The notes under the pieces: generated by a model | The model's input: the letters and a program-made list of their open reading frames with translations, nothing else | Told to the model about the DNA's origin: nothing | Database searches by the model: none | DNA from: an uncultured Pelagibacteraceae bacterium | GTDB taxonomy: Bacteria > Pseudomonadota > Alphaproteobacteria > Pelagibacterales > Pelagibacteraceae | Reading direction: 5' to 3' | Length of the DNA: 64,000 bases | Assembly: GCA_902633335.1 (NCBI GenBank) | Contig: CACPFY010000001.1 | Coordinates: 1-64,000, forward strand | Shown here: positions 19,123 to 28,984 of the stretch, piece by piece | Position numbering within the stretch: the stretch's first letter is position 1 | Layout: each line of letters starts with the position of its first letter | Translations under genes and position numbers: made by a program

Positions 19123-19667
19123 TGAGCAGTTTTTTTGAAAACATCTTTAACAATTTAAATCTATTCGATATATGTGTATCAATAATTTTTATTTATTCTG
19201 TAATTCAGTGTTATTTAAAAGGTTTTTCTTTGAGTCTTATATCTTTTATGAAATGGGTTATATCTATAGTAATTACAATTATATTAGTTCCAAAACTTCA
19301 GCCTACAGTAAGTGATTATGTTGAATCGCAATTTATTAATAATTTTGGTCTTGGATTTGCAATTTTTGTTTTCACTCTTTTTTTAACCATAGTAATTGGA
19401 AAAACTTTAGGAAAAGCCATTACTTGGACTGGGGTGGGTTCTATAGATAAAACTTTTGGTATTTTATTTGGAATTTTTAAAGGTTATGTAGTTTGTGTGT
19501 GTATATTTTCTATATTAAATTGGTTTTATCCTTTTAAAAATTGGGGTATATCAGCAGAAGAAGCAATAACATTTAAATTTATAAATAAAGGAAGTGAAAT
19601 ATTGGTAGAGGAATTTCCATCAAACGAAGATTTTATTGATACGAAAGAAAAAATTGAAAAAATTTAA
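19122..19667 (+). CDS. cvpA: CvpA family membrane protein
   Basis: CvpA-like proteins are small inner-membrane proteins whose precise role is unclear; the name comes from colicin V production in E. coli, where cvpA lies next to purF. Four hydrophobic segments span about residues 10-125, with GKTLGKAITWTGVGSIDKTFG and LFGIFKGYVV matching the family. The 181 residues are typical. The order cvpA-purF is conserved here, and the purF reading frame opens inside the end of cvpA. Confidence 0.88.
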   Translation: MSSFFENIFNNLNLFDICVSIIFIYSVIQCYLKGFSLSLISFMKWVISIVITIILVPKLQPTVSDYVESQFINNFGLGFAIFVFTLFLTIVIGKTLGKAITWTGVGSIDKTFGILFGIFKGYVVCVCIFSILNWFYPFKNWGISAEEAITFKFINKGSEILVEEFPSNEDFIDTKEKIEKI

Positions 19668-21105
19668 CTCAGATAAATTAAAGGAAGAGTGTGGAATTTT
19701 TGGGATTTCTAACCATGCAGACTCGGCAAGATTAGTAGCATTAGGATTACACTCTTTACAACATCGAGGACAAGAGGGATGTGGAATAGTCTCTTTTGAC
19801 GGAAAAAGTTTTCACTCTGAAAAAAGACAAGGTTTGGTTGGAGACCATTTTACTAATATTGAAACTATTAAAAAATTACCTGGTAACTCTGCAATTGGAC
19901 ATAATAGGTACTCTACTACCGGAGAAACATCGCTCAGAAACATTCAGCCTTTTTTTGCTGATTTATACCATGGAGGTTTAAGTATTGCACATAACGGAAA
20001 TTTAACAAATGCAATTACTTTAAGAAATGACTTGGTTAAAAATGGTTCTATTTTCAGAACAACAAGTGACACAGAAACCATCGTACAATTAATAGCTAAG
20101 TCAAAAAGGGAAAAAATAATAGATAAAATAACCGAGACTTTATTTAAAATCCAAGGTGGTTACGCAATTGTAATTTTAACAAACAAAAAATTGATAGGTA
20201 TAAGAGATCCTCTTGGAATAAGACCCCTTGTAATCGGTAAATTAGGTAACTCATATATTTTTGCGTCAGAAACTTGTGCTTTAGACATTGTCGATGCAAA
20301 ATTCGTTAGAGAAGTAGAAAATGGAGAAATGGTAGTAATTGAAAATAATGAGTTAAAAAGCTTTAAACCTTTTAATAAAATAAAACAAAGACCATGTGTT
20401 TTTGAATATATTTATTTTGCTAGACCGGACAGTATTCTAAACGGTGAATGCGCCTATGAATATAGGAAAAGACTTGGTATCGAGCTTGCAAAAGAGTCAG
20501 GTGTTGATGCTGATATAATTATTCCTGTACCTGATTCTGGAGTACCAGCAGCAATAGGTTATTCACAATCCTCAAAAATAAAGTTTGAACTTGGATTAAT
20601 TAGAAATCACTATGTAGGAAGAACGTTTATTGAACCCACTCAAAATATTAGAAGTTTTGGAGTAAAACTCAAGTTAAGTACTACAAAAAGTATTTTGAAA
20701 AATAAAACAGTTATTTTAATTGACGACTCATTAGTACGTGGAACAACTTGTGGTAAGATAGTTAAAATGCTTTATAAAGCTGGAGCAAAAAAAGTTCATG
20801 TTAGAATAGCTTGTCCAGAAATTAAATATCCTGATTTTTACGGAATAGATATGCCTACTAAGAAAGAATTACTTTCTAGTGAAAAAAATACAGACGAAAT
20901 TTCTAAATTTGTTGGTTCAGCTAGTTGTAAATTTTTAAGTATTGATGGTATGTACAAAGCTTTGTTAAATGAAAAAAGAAATAATAATTATCCTCAATTT
21001 AGTGATCACTATTTTACAGGAGAGTATCCAGTAAAGGCACTTGATAAGTTGGGAAATGAAAAGATCACTCAGCTTTCTTTGTTAAGCAATAAATCAAGCT
21101 CTTAG
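19636..21105 (+). CDS. purF: Amidophosphoribosyltransferase
   Basis: PurF commits PRPP to purine synthesis by replacing pyrophosphate with ammonia from glutamine. The N-terminal nucleophile Cys is in KEECGIFGIS, preceded by about 18 residues that would be removed as a propeptide, as in the Bacillus type. LHSLQHRGQEG is the glutaminase domain, and VILIDDSLVRGTT is the PRPP-binding site. The Cys ligands of the Bacillus 4Fe-4S cluster appear mostly absent: YPDFYGID and SDHYFTGEYP where Bacillus has Cys. The start is a TTG inside cvpA; a second in-frame TTG lies at 19654, and no ATG precedes the Cys. The stop overlaps bamB by 4 bp. Confidence 0.95.
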   Translation: MIRKKKLKKFNSDKLKEECGIFGISNHADSARLVALGLHSLQHRGQEGCGIVSFDGKSFHSEKRQGLVGDHFTNIETIKKLPGNSAIGHNRYSTTGETSLRNIQPFFADLYHGGLSIAHNGNLTNAITLRNDLVKNGSIFRTTSDTETIVQLIAKSKREKIIDKITETLFKIQGGYAIVILTNKKLIGIRDPLGIRPLVIGKLGNSYIFASETCALDIVDAKFVREVENGEMVVIENNELKSFKPFNKIKQRPCVFEYIYFARPDSILNGECAYEYRKRLGIELAKESGVDADIIIPVPDSGVPAAIGYSQSSKIKFELGLIRNHYVGRTFIEPTQNIRSFGVKLKLSTTKSILKNKTVILIDDSLVRGTTCGKIVKMLYKAGAKKVHVRIACPEIKYPDFYGIDMPTKKELLSSEKNTDEISKFVGSASCKFLSIDGMYKALLNEKRNNNYPQFSDHYFTGEYPVKALDKLGNEKITQLSLLSNKSSS

Positions 21106-22430
21106 TTTACTTTAAAAATTCTTTTTGAGTCGGACACAAAAATCATTTCATTTTTTATAAATATAATATTACTTACAATATTGAATGGGTTTTTTTTAAT
21201 TGAACTTACATTAATAGTATTCTTTATTTCCATTTCAATGAAATAAGAATTGTCTGAAATTAACAATAATTTGTTATTAGCAAGATAAATATGATTAATT
21301 TTTCCGATTTTTTTTTGAAAATTTTTTTTGAAATCTTTTATTAGCATCAAGTTTATATCATTAGAAAATAAAATTTTACCTGAATTTTTATCAATCAATA
21401 TTAAATAATTATCATTATTAATTGTAAAAATAATATCCCCTGAAATGACAGGTGAAATATTTGATTTAATCTTTTTCTCCCAAATTAATTTACCATTTAA
21501 ATTAAGTAAAAAAATATTATTTTTTGTAGATATTAATATTTTATCCTCTGAAATAATAACGGGGTTACCATCAAAAACTATATCATTTTCCGATTTAAAA
21601 TTTTGTATCCAATTGATAAGTTTTTTATTTATTAAATTTAATGAATATAAAGATCCATCAGTTGATAGAAATAATAAATTGTTATTTTTATCTATCGCAA
21701 GATTGCTTTCAAACTTTGAAACAGTTTTTGATGGTTGTGTGTAAAATTCTTCAATCTTTTTTCCATTTTCTGTATCAATTAAAATAATTTTATTTTTTTC
21801 ATCTGACAAAAATAATATATTTTCTATTATTTTCAAATTTGATCTGAAAGGAACTAAAAAGTTTTTTGCCCATATAAGTTTATTTTTTTTAAAGTCAATT
21901 GAGTAAACATAGCCAAAATTATCGGCGGCAATTATAAAATCGTTTTTAAGAATTAATTTTATATTTTTATTCGTTCTTTTAAATTTTTTTTTATAAAAGT
22001 TAAAATTAAAAATTAATTTATTCTGGCTTAAAGAAAAGATACCAATATTTCCTTTGCGGTCAGAAAAAAATAGTTTATCTTCTTTAACTAGAATATTTGT
22101 ATTTACATCTGCTTTAGCTATTTTAGAGAATTTTTTATAATTTCCATCATTTAAAAAAGAGACATTGCTTATATAATTTGCTTGATTTTGAAAACTTTGA
22201 CCCCATGCCAAATAAGAATTAGGCTTATCAAAATTTAACTTTGTATTTGGTGATAATTCTACTTTCTCAACAATAGTATTTTGTTTTTTAAAGATATACT
22301 CTAAATTTTGATCTGTATTTGTTTTATTTTTAGATATTTTATCACTTCCGGTCCAAATACCGGTTTTGTTATCAAATGAACAACTATTTAAAATAAAAAA
22401 AAGAATAATAAAATAACTTATTATATTCAT
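21102..22430 (-). CDS. bamB: BamB-like beta-propeller lipoprotein
   Basis: BamB is the lipoprotein propeller that assists the BamA machine in inserting outer-membrane barrels. The N-terminus has a lipoprotein signal with lipobox LNSC (Cys about residue 17). The rest is a chain of PQQ-type propeller blades, for example IIAADNFGYVYSIDFKKNKL, WAKNFLVPFRSNL and LLFLSTDGSLYSLNLINKKL. The 442 residues are typical of alphaproteobacterial members. It overlaps the upstream YfgM-like gene by 4 bp. In other genomes yfgM and bamB lie next to der, which is not in this window. Confidence 0.8.
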   Translation of the reverse strand: MNIISYFIILFFILNSCSFDNKTGIWTGSDKISKNKTNTDQNLEYIFKKQNTIVEKVELSPNTKLNFDKPNSYLAWGQSFQNQANYISNVSFLNDGNYKKFSKIAKADVNTNILVKEDKLFFSDRKGNIGIFSLSQNKLIFNFNFYKKKFKRTNKNIKLILKNDFIIAADNFGYVYSIDFKKNKLIWAKNFLVPFRSNLKIIENILFLSDEKNKIILIDTENGKKIEEFYTQPSKTVSKFESNLAIDKNNNLLFLSTDGSLYSLNLINKKLINWIQNFKSENDIVFDGNPVIISEDKILISTKNNIFLLNLNGKLIWEKKIKSNISPVISGDIIFTINNDNYLILIDKNSGKILFSNDINLMLIKDFKKNFQKKIGKINHIYLANNKLLLISDNSYFIEMEIKNTINVSSIKKNPFNIVSNIIFIKNEMIFVSDSKRIFKVN

Positions 22431-22993
22431 TTAATTATTGTAGTTTCAAATTCTTTGGCTTTATTAAATTCACCTCTGGATCGATAGTATTTTTTTATAT
22501 AATCTAAAACTGTGTTTTTCCAAAGAGAATCTGACTTTAAAATAGGTTTCAAACTACTAATAAGTTCATTTTCCTCAATCTCATCTCCAATAAAAATTAT
22601 TTTTTTGAAAATAAATAAATTTTTTGTTTCTTGTTCTAATTTACTTTTTGATATTATTTGATCATAATATGATAAGATTTTAGTTTTGTCTTTTATCAAA
22701 TTGTTATCTATAATTAAATTTAATGCAGACGGGGAATAGAACTTATTATTTTTATTTATGATATTTTCTAAAATCACAACCGCTTCGTTAAAATTTTTTT
22801 TTTCAATTAAAATTTTAGCTGTATTATAATTTTTTGAAATTTCGATATTTTGTTTTTTTTTAAGTTCATTCATTATAATAATAACGAAAACGATTAAAAT
22901 AATACAAAAAACAATTCCAAAAATCTTTTTTTTATTTCTACTAAAATATTCTTTAAAATTTAGATTTGGTTTATTTTCAATTTCTTTTTCCAT
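22427..22993 (-). CDS. YfgM-like single-helix TPR protein
   Basis: The protein has a short cytoplasmic N-terminus, one membrane helix (IFGIVFCIILIVFVIIIM, about residues 25-42), and a periplasmic helical region with TPR character (NTAKILIEKKNFNEAVVILE). This is the layout of YfgM, an ancillary SecYEG/periplasmic chaperone-network protein encoded beside bamB. Sequence conservation in this family is low, so the call rests mainly on architecture and on the 4-bp overlap with bamB. Confidence 0.65.
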   Translation of the reverse strand: MEKEIENKPNLNFKEYFSRNKKKIFGIVFCIILIVFVIIIMNELKKKQNIEISKNYNTAKILIEKKNFNEAVVILENIINKNNKFYSPSALNLIIDNNLIKDKTKILSYYDQIISKSKLEQETKNLFIFKKIIFIGDEIEENELISSLKPILKSDSLWKNTVLDYIKKYYRSRGEFNKAKEFETTIIK

Positions 22994-22994
22994 A

Positions 22995-23768
22995 TTAAAA
23001 GCTATTATTGTTATTCGGAAATTTTTTAGATATAATTTCTTTTTTATATTTTTTTATTGAATTTTCAATTATCTTTTCCAAATTAACAAATTTTTTTACA
23101 AATTTAGGATAAAAACCACTAATTCCTAACATATCATCTGTTACTAATATCTGGCCGTCACAAACATTAGATGAACCTATACCTATGGTTGGAATTTTAA
23201 GTAACTGAGTAATTTTATTTGCTGTTTTTTTTGATATACATTCTAATACAATAGAAAATGCTCCAGCCTTTTCTATATTTTGGGCTTGTCTTAGTAGTTT
23301 TATTTGTTCTTTTCTATTTTTGCCCTCAGCTTTAAATTTCTTTTTAAATTGAGGTGTGTAACCTATGTGTCCCATAACATCAATTTTTGATTTTTTTAAA
23401 GCTTTAACAATATTTAAATTATATGAATTATTTTCAATTTTAATCGCATCACAACCTGTTTTTTTTATAATTAACTTTGCATTTTTAACAGCTTGATTTG
23501 GATTTTTATAACTATTTTTAGGCATATCTACAACGAGTAAAGAATTTTTTGTACCGAGTTTTACAGATTTTGCATGGTCAATCATTGTTTCTAATTTTAA
23601 ATTATGGGTAGTTTTCATTCCATATAAAACATTCGCTAATGAGTCTCCTACTAAAATTAAATCACAGTATTTATCCAATATTCTGGAAATAGATTTAGCA
23701 TACGATGTTAAACAAATTAATTTTCTTTTATTTTTTTTGTTTAAAAAATTTTTAATTTTAGTTTTCAT
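22995..23768 (-). CDS. panB: 3-methyl-2-oxobutanoate hydroxymethyltransferase
   Basis: PanB makes ketopantoate from 2-oxoisovalerate using methylene-tetrahydrofolate, the first step of pantothenate synthesis. Visible motifs are LVGDSLANVLYGMKTT, GHIGYTPQ, LLKIPTIGIGSSNVCDGQIL and the metal-binding Asp/Glu residues. The 257 residues are slightly shorter than usual. It overlaps the stop of guaA by one base, placing vitamin synthesis inside a guanine-nucleotide operon. panC is not in this window. Confidence 0.93.
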   Translation of the reverse strand: MKTKIKNFLNKKNKRKLICLTSYAKSISRILDKYCDLILVGDSLANVLYGMKTTHNLKLETMIDHAKSVKLGTKNSLLVVDMPKNSYKNPNQAVKNAKLIIKKTGCDAIKIENNSYNLNIVKALKKSKIDVMGHIGYTPQFKKKFKAEGKNRKEQIKLLRQAQNIEKAGAFSIVLECISKKTANKITQLLKIPTIGIGSSNVCDGQILVTDDMLGISGFYPKFVKKFVNLEKIIENSIKKYKKEIISKKFPNNNNSF

Positions 23769-25339
23769 TATTCTAATTCAATAGTACTCGGTGGTTTTGA
23801 AGTTATATCATAAACTACTCTGTTGATGCCTGAAACGCCATTAATTATTTTGTTTGATACCTGAGTTAAGTACTCATTTGTAAAGTTGTACTTAGCTGCT
23901 GTCATCCCATCTTCAGAAATTACCGCTCTTAATAGGCAGGTGTATTCAAACGTCCTTGTATCTCCCATTACTCCAACTGTTTTAATTGGTAGAAGAGCAG
24001 CGTAAGCTTGCCAAATTTTATCATAAAGATTGTTTTTAATTAAGCTATTTATAAAAATATCGTCAGCTTCTTGTAAAATTTTAATTTTGTTTTCGGTAAT
24101 TTTTCCTAAAATTCTGATAGCTAACCCTGGGCCGGGAAAGGGATGTTTTTTTAGTATAAGATTATCAAGTCCTAGTGATTTACCTAAAATTCTTACTTCG
24201 TCCTTAAATAATTCATTAAGAGGTTCTATTAATTTCAATTTCATTTTTTTAGGAAGACCGCCAACATTATGGTGGGACTTAATTTTTGAGGATTTACTGC
24301 CAGTGGAAGATCTACTTTCAATTATGTCAGGGTAGAGAGTGCCTTGAGCCAGGTACTTTACATTTTTAAATTTTTTAGCTTCTTTCTCAAATATCTTTAT
24401 AAATAAATTTCCAATAATTTTTCTTTTCTTTTCTGGATCAATAATATTTTTGAGTCTTTTGTAAAAAAGATTTTTGGATTTAATCAGCTTGATATTTAAT
24501 TTATATTTATATTTAAAGAGTTTATAGGATTTTTTAAACTCGTTTTTTCTTAAAAGACCAGTATCAACCATTATGCATCTTAAATTTTTTTTAATAGCCT
24601 TATTTATAAGCAGTGCTACAACACTACTATCTACACCGCCTGAAAGAGCACAAATAACTTTATCTTTTTTTATCTCTTTTTTTAAATCTTTAATAATTCT
24701 GTTTTTTTCAATTCCTATCACCCAATTTTTTTTGATCTTACAAATATCTAAAATAAAATTTTTAATAATTTTAAATCCTTTTTTTGTATGAGTTACTTCA
24801 GGATGAAATTGTATACCAAAAATCTTTTTATTTTTATTTTCTATAGCTGTATATTTAGAGTTATTCGTAGATGCTATATTTTTAAAACCTTTTGGAATTT
24901 TATAAACTGCATCCTGATGACTCATCCAAACACTGGCTTTTTTATTTATAAAAAAATTTTTAAATAGAATTGACTTTGATTTTTCTAATAAAATTGCTTC
25001 TCCAAATTCTCTTTTTTTTTGTAACATTTTAATTTTTCCACCAAAGCTCTTTGCTATCAGTTGAAGTCCATAACAAATACCCAATATAGGGATATTTTTG
25101 CTAAAAACATTTTTTGATATTTTAGGATATGCTCTTTGATTTACCGTTGAAGGTCCCCCTGATAAAATAATGCCCTTCACCCCCTTAAAATTTTTAATTT
25201 TTTTTAATTCTTTTAAATTTATCACTTCACAATAAACTTTTAACTCTCTAATTCTTCTAGCTATTAATTTTGTTACTTGAGATCCGAAATCTATTATGAG
25301 TATCTTATTTTTCTTTATAAAATGACCTTTTAACGGCAT
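23768..25339 (-). CDS. guaA: GMP synthase (glutamine-hydrolysing)
   Basis: GuaA aminates XMP to GMP. The N-terminal class-I glutaminase has the nucleophile Cys in [10 protein letters not shown] and the His/Glu in FGIQFHPEV. The ATP-pyrophosphatase domain has the P-loop [12 protein letters not shown] (about 234-245), and the C-terminal dimerisation domain ends [15 protein letters not shown]. The 523 residues are full length. It starts immediately after a small TPR gene that follows guaB, so IMP-to-GMP conversion is encoded in one operon. Confidence 0.96.
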   Translation of the reverse strand: MPLKGHFIKKNKILIIDFGSQVTKLIARRIRELKVYCEVINLKELKKIKNFKGVKGIILSGGPSTVNQRAYPKISKNVFSKNIPILGICYGLQLIAKSFGGKIKMLQKKREFGEAILLEKSKSILFKNFFINKKASVWMSHQDAVYKIPKGFKNIASTNNSKYTAIENKNKKIFGIQFHPEVTHTKKGFKIIKNFILDICKIKKNWVIGIEKNRIIKDLKKEIKKDKVICALSGGVDSSVVALLINKAIKKNLRCIMVDTGLLRKNEFKKSYKLFKYKYKLNIKLIKSKNLFYKRLKNIIDPEKKRKIIGNLFIKIFEKEAKKFKNVKYLAQGTLYPDIIESRSSTGSKSSKIKSHHNVGGLPKKMKLKLIEPLNELFKDEVRILGKSLGLDNLILKKHPFPGPGLAIRILGKITENKIKILQEADDIFINSLIKNNLYDKIWQAYAALLPIKTVGVMGDTRTFEYTCLLRAVISEDGMTAAKYNFTNEYLTQVSNKIINGVSGINRVVYDITSKPPSTIELE

Positions 25340-25762
25340 TTATTTTTTTATTACTGAATTTAATTTATTTTGTAAATCAGATTGTTTTTGACAAAGTTTT
25401 TTACAAACTTTTTTGAAATTTTTTATCAATTTTTTTGTTTCTTCATAATTCGATTTTCTGATTTTTAGAAGAGCAAGATTAAAAATGGCTTCCTCATTTT
25501 TTGGATTTAATAATATTACAGTATTTAAATTTTTTTCTTCTTGGTTGTCATCTTTTTTAAAATTATAAATTTTCGCCAAATAAAGATAGGAAGTTTCATT
25601 TTTTGGGTTAAAAACAATATCTTGTTCAAATTTAAATTTCGCTAAATTATATTTTTTTTCATTAAAAAGATTTTTCCCTTTCTCAAAATTTGTAATTTCG
25701 GCTTTTACAACTGAAAAGGAAAAAACAATTATTATTAAATTAAAAAATTTTATGTTTCTCAT
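25340..25762 (-). CDS. Small exported TPR protein
   Basis: This 140-residue protein has a signal peptide ([21 protein letters not shown]) followed by about three TPR-like helical repeats, for example FEKGKNLFNEKKYNLAKFKF and ETSYLYLAKIYNFKKD. It is likely periplasmic; no specific function can be assigned. It lies between guaB (4-bp overlap) and guaA (abutting), so it is cotranscribed with guanine synthesis, which need not imply a related role. Confidence 0.7.
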   Translation of the reverse strand: MRNIKFFNLIIIVFSFSVVKAEITNFEKGKNLFNEKKYNLAKFKFEQDIVFNPKNETSYLYLAKIYNFKKDDNQEEKNLNTVILLNPKNEEAIFNLALLKIRKSNYEETKKLIKNFKKVCKKLCQKQSDLQNKLNSVIKK

Positions 25763-26838
25763 AATTTATAATTTATTGTGCTCTTTATTGTTTCAACACT
25801 ATGAACCATGCTTTCGTAAAATCCAGCTTTTGTAATTTTTATAAATTTAGATTTTTTGCGCACCTCCTCTAATTTTTGTGCACCTATGTATCCCATAGAA
25901 GATCTAAGACCCCCTTGAAGTTGATAAATTATTTTTGAAACTTTTCCTTTATAATGTACACGACTTTCTACCCCTTCTGGAACGAACTTAGATTTATCTT
26001 TATAATTTTTTTGAAAATATCTTTCAGATGAACCTGACGACATAGCTCCAATAGAACCCATTCCTCTATAAAGTTTATAAAACTTATTATTTTTTTTAAA
26101 TATTTTTCCAGGACTTTCATCTGTTCCTGCAAATATCGAACCCATCATAATTGCGTCCGCTCCAGCTGCAATTGCCTTAATTATGTCTCCAGAAAACTTA
26201 ATTCCGCCATCAGAAATGATTTTTATTTTTTTTTTATTCATAGCTTTTTTAACATTTAATAATGCAGTAATTTGAGGCACTCCAATTCCTGCGACTATTC
26301 TAGTAGTACAAATAGACCCTGGTCCTATTCCAACTTTTAATATATCAGCACCAGAATTATAAAGAAGTTTTGCGGCATCTCCTGTAGCTATATTCCCAAC
26401 GCAAATTGTAATTTTTTTTGAAAATTTTTTGATTTTATTTAACATTTCAAGCACATTCTTACTATGACCATGAGCAGTGTCTATAACTATCATATCTACA
26501 CCAAAGTCGATTAAATATTTTGCTCTGGTTAATTCTGCCTGAGAGGTTCCGATTGCCGCTCCAACTTTTAATCTAATTTTTTTTACTTTTTTAATTTCGT
26601 TGCATTGTTTTTTAATATCTAAATTTCTATGTATAACACCAATTCCACCATTTTTAGCTATTGTTATAGCCATTTTCGATTCGGTAACAGTATCCATAGC
26701 TGAGGATAAAAAAGGAATTTTTAAATTTATAGAGTCTGATAAACTTACATTTATATTAGTATTTGCAGGCACAATTGAAGAGTATTGCGGTAATAATAAA
26801 ACATCATCAAAAGTTAGAGCTTCTTTTATTGGTTCCAT
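25759..26838 (-). CDS. guaB: IMP dehydrogenase lacking CBS domains
   Basis: GuaB oxidises IMP to XMP with NAD, the committed step to GMP. The barrel is complete: [13 protein letters not shown] at the start, catalytic Cys177 in [11 protein letters not shown], and the flap with [14 protein letters not shown]. The protein has only 359 residues against about 490 for E. coli. The missing part is the CBS pair that normally follows about residue 90; here EIKKVKK runs straight into KVGAAIG. The reading frame is intact across the junction, so this looks like a true domain loss, as known for Borrelia burgdorferi IMPDH, and not a sequencing artefact. Confidence 0.95.
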   Translation of the reverse strand: MEPIKEALTFDDVLLLPQYSSIVPANTNINVSLSDSINLKIPFLSSAMDTVTESKMAITIAKNGGIGVIHRNLDIKKQCNEIKKVKKIRLKVGAAIGTSQAELTRAKYLIDFGVDMIVIDTAHGHSKNVLEMLNKIKKFSKKITICVGNIATGDAAKLLYNSGADILKVGIGPGSICTTRIVAGIGVPQITALLNVKKAMNKKKIKIISDGGIKFSGDIIKAIAAGADAIMMGSIFAGTDESPGKIFKKNNKFYKLYRGMGSIGAMSSGSSERYFQKNYKDKSKFVPEGVESRVHYKGKVSKIIYQLQGGLRSSMGYIGAQKLEEVRKKSKFIKITKAGFYESMVHSVETIKSTINYKL

Positions 26839-26864
26839 ATAAACTTATATACAATTTTATAAAT

Positions 26865-27482
26865 TTATAAAGTCTTAATTCCTGAGCAGTGTACATAAGT
26901 CTCTTTAGAATAATCTCTACTAGACTCAGGTTTGAAAAAATTTACTTTATGAAATTTATTTTTAGCTAAATTTTTAACATTTAAGAAATCTGTGCCATTA
27001 AAGACTTTAGAAATTACAACCCCATTTTCCTTTATTATAGAGCTTGAAAACTCAATGACTTCAGCGCATAATGCATTAGTTCGTATACAATCAAGATCCT
27101 TATTACCTGTGGTATCAGCAGCCATGTCTGAAACTAACAAATCTGCTTTATCATTAAGCTCTTTCAATATTTTTTCTTTTGATTCTTCTTTACGAAAATC
27201 ACAAAGTAAAAAATCTACACCTTCAATTTTTTTCATTTTCTTTATATCTACAGATAAAATTTTGCAATTTTTAAGACTTTTTTTTAGTATTTGCGACCAA
27301 CCTCCTGGATAGCTACCGAGATCGATAGCTGTTTTACAATTTTTAAAAAAATTAAATTTTTTATTTAGTTCTAAAAGCTTATATGCTGACCTTGATCTAA
27401 ACCCTGCACTTTTTGCTTGTTTAAAATATTGATCTCTATGTTGTTGAATGATCCAATCTTTTGAGCTTTTGTTTTTTCTCAT
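26865..27482 (-). CDS. rlmE: 23S rRNA (uridine2552-2'-O)-methyltransferase
   Basis: RlmE (FtsJ/RrmJ) methylates U2552 in the A loop of 23S rRNA. The K-D-K-E catalytic set is visible: RSRSAYKLLEL, LLVSDMAAD, GVVISKVFNG and SRDYSKETYV. The SAM motif is AIDLGSYPGGWSQ. The 205 residues are typical. It overlaps pssA by one base, and the guaB start lies 26 bp downstream on the same strand. Confidence 0.94.
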   Translation of the reverse strand: MRKNKSSKDWIIQQHRDQYFKQAKSAGFRSRSAYKLLELNKKFNFFKNCKTAIDLGSYPGGWSQILKKSLKNCKILSVDIKKMKKIEGVDFLLCDFRKEESKEKILKELNDKADLLVSDMAADTTGNKDLDCIRTNALCAEVIEFSSSIIKENGVVISKVFNGTDFLNVKNLAKNKFHKVNFFKPESSRDYSKETYVHCSGIKTL

Positions 27483-28270
27483 TATAAAATATCTTCATGT
27501 TCGTCCTCAGAATTATCGACATTAACAGCTTTTTTATTATTTAAATAAGTAAAACAAGCCATAGGTATTGATAAAATATATAAAAAACAAAAAGCTAATA
27601 ATGTTTCAAAGGTAAAAAACATTAAAGTTACAAAAGATATTCCAATTCCTAAGAGTATAAAAACCGTTAATGCCGGCTTTATCTTAATATTTTTAAATGA
27701 ATATGTTGGGACTTTACTAATTAAAAGCACAGCTATAATTAAAGTAAATAAAGGAGCAAAATAATTTTTATTTAATGAAAAATTAAATTCCGTAAGCTCT
27801 AAAACTAAAGGAGATAAAATCAATAAAGCGCCAATTGGAGAAGGCACACCCTCAAAATAATTTTGTTTCCAAGTTTCTTCAGGTTTAAATTTTGTTAAGT
27901 TAAATCTTGCTAATCTAAGAACGCAACAAACAGAATATATTAAAGTGATGGCCCAACCTAATTTGCCATATTTATTAAGTTCCCAAAAGTAAACTATAAA
28001 TGCTGGAGCAATTCCAAAACTTACAAAATCGGTTAAAGAGTCCAATTCTTTGCCAAAGTCAGACGTTCCTTTTATCATTCTAGCTATTCTACCATCTAAA
28101 GCGTCAAGAATAGCTGCTAACGTAATAAAAATAACAGCCATTTTAAAATTTAAATCTAGTGAAAATTTTATTGAACTGATACCTAAGCATACTCCAGCTA
28201 TGGTCAAGATATTTGGTAAAATATACCTTGTTTTTTTTGACTCAACTATTTTAAATTTTTTTTCTTCCAT
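27482..28270 (-). CDS. pssA: CDP-diacylglycerol-serine O-phosphatidyltransferase
   Basis: PssA makes phosphatidylserine from CDP-diacylglycerol and serine in the inner membrane. The CDP-alcohol motif DALDGRIARMIKGTSDFGKE continues as LDSLTDFVSFG (about 60-90). About eight hydrophobic helices are present, consistent with the Bacillus-type integral membrane enzyme. The start overlaps the psd stop by one base. With psd it gives a complete route from serine to phosphatidylethanolamine. Confidence 0.93.
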   Translation of the reverse strand: MEEKKFKIVESKKTRYILPNILTIAGVCLGISSIKFSLDLNFKMAVIFITLAAILDALDGRIARMIKGTSDFGKELDSLTDFVSFGIAPAFIVYFWELNKYGKLGWAITLIYSVCCVLRLARFNLTKFKPEETWKQNYFEGVPSPIGALLILSPLVLELTEFNFSLNKNYFAPLFTLIIAVLLISKVPTYSFKNIKIKPALTVFILLGIGISFVTLMFFTFETLLAFCFLYILSIPMACFTYLNNKKAVNVDNSEDEHEDIL

Positions 28271-28926
28271 TATTCTTTTGCTAATAAACTTTCACCTGCT
28301 ATAACATTTTGCCCAAGTTTTGCTAATATTTTTTTATTACTAAAGAAAAGATCTACTCTACTTCCAAATCTAATCATTCCTATTCTTTCTCCTTGTTTCA
28401 AATTTTGATCTTTGCTTACTTCACAAACAATTCTTCTTGCGATTAAACCTGCAATTTGAACAATTATGATTTCCTCACCTTTAGTGGATATAATTTTATA
28501 GTAATTTCTCTCATTTTCTTTGCTCGCTTTATCTAGTGATGCATTAAAAAATTTTCCAGGTTTATAAAAAATTTCTTCTACTTTTCCCTCGATTGGAGTT
28601 CTATTAACATGACAATTAAATACATTCATAAAAACACTTATCCTTGTATATTTTTTATTCTCCAAACTTAATTCCTCAGGGCCGTTTATCTCGGATATAT
28701 CTGTAATAAGACCGTCAGCTGGGCTTACGATAAAAGAATTATCGTTTATCGATATTCTTTCTGGATCTCTAAAAAAATAATAAACCCAAACTGTTATCAA
28801 CACCATTATTGTTGCAAGAAAATTTGAGAAAAGCCAAACAATAAAGGTTATAATTATTGAAATAGCTAAAAATTTATAGCCCTCTTTATGTAGTTTTGGA
28901 AAAATGTTGTCTATCATAATTGTCAA
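28270..28926 (-). CDS. psd: Phosphatidylserine decarboxylase proenzyme
   Basis: Psd decarboxylates phosphatidylserine to phosphatidylethanolamine using a pyruvoyl group formed by self-cleavage. The cleavage motif FGSR (RIGMIRFGSRVDLFF) is near residue 187, and two N-terminal hydrophobic segments anchor it. The 218 residues fit the short form of the family. An alternative start is the ATG three codons in (MIDNIFPKL). It is the first gene of the psd-pssA-rlmE run and is divergent from icd across 58 bp. Confidence 0.93.
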   Translation of the reverse strand: MTIMIDNIFPKLHKEGYKFLAISIIITFIVWLFSNFLATIMVLITVWVYYFFRDPERISINDNSFIVSPADGLITDISEINGPEELSLENKKYTRISVFMNVFNCHVNRTPIEGKVEEIFYKPGKFFNASLDKASKENERNYYKIISTKGEEIIIVQIAGLIARRIVCEVSKDQNLKQGERIGMIRFGSRVDLFFSNKKILAKLGQNVIAGESLLAKE

Positions 28927-28984
28927 TAAAGTTTGATAATTTCCACTAATATGTATAAAAATCTCACATAATCAAATTATTTTT

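Noticed and set aside
25759-26838. guaB as a truncated or frameshifted gene
   Set aside because: The frame is open from the normal N-terminus to the normal C-terminus, and both sides of the missing CBS module are conserved, so a clean domain loss is the better reading.
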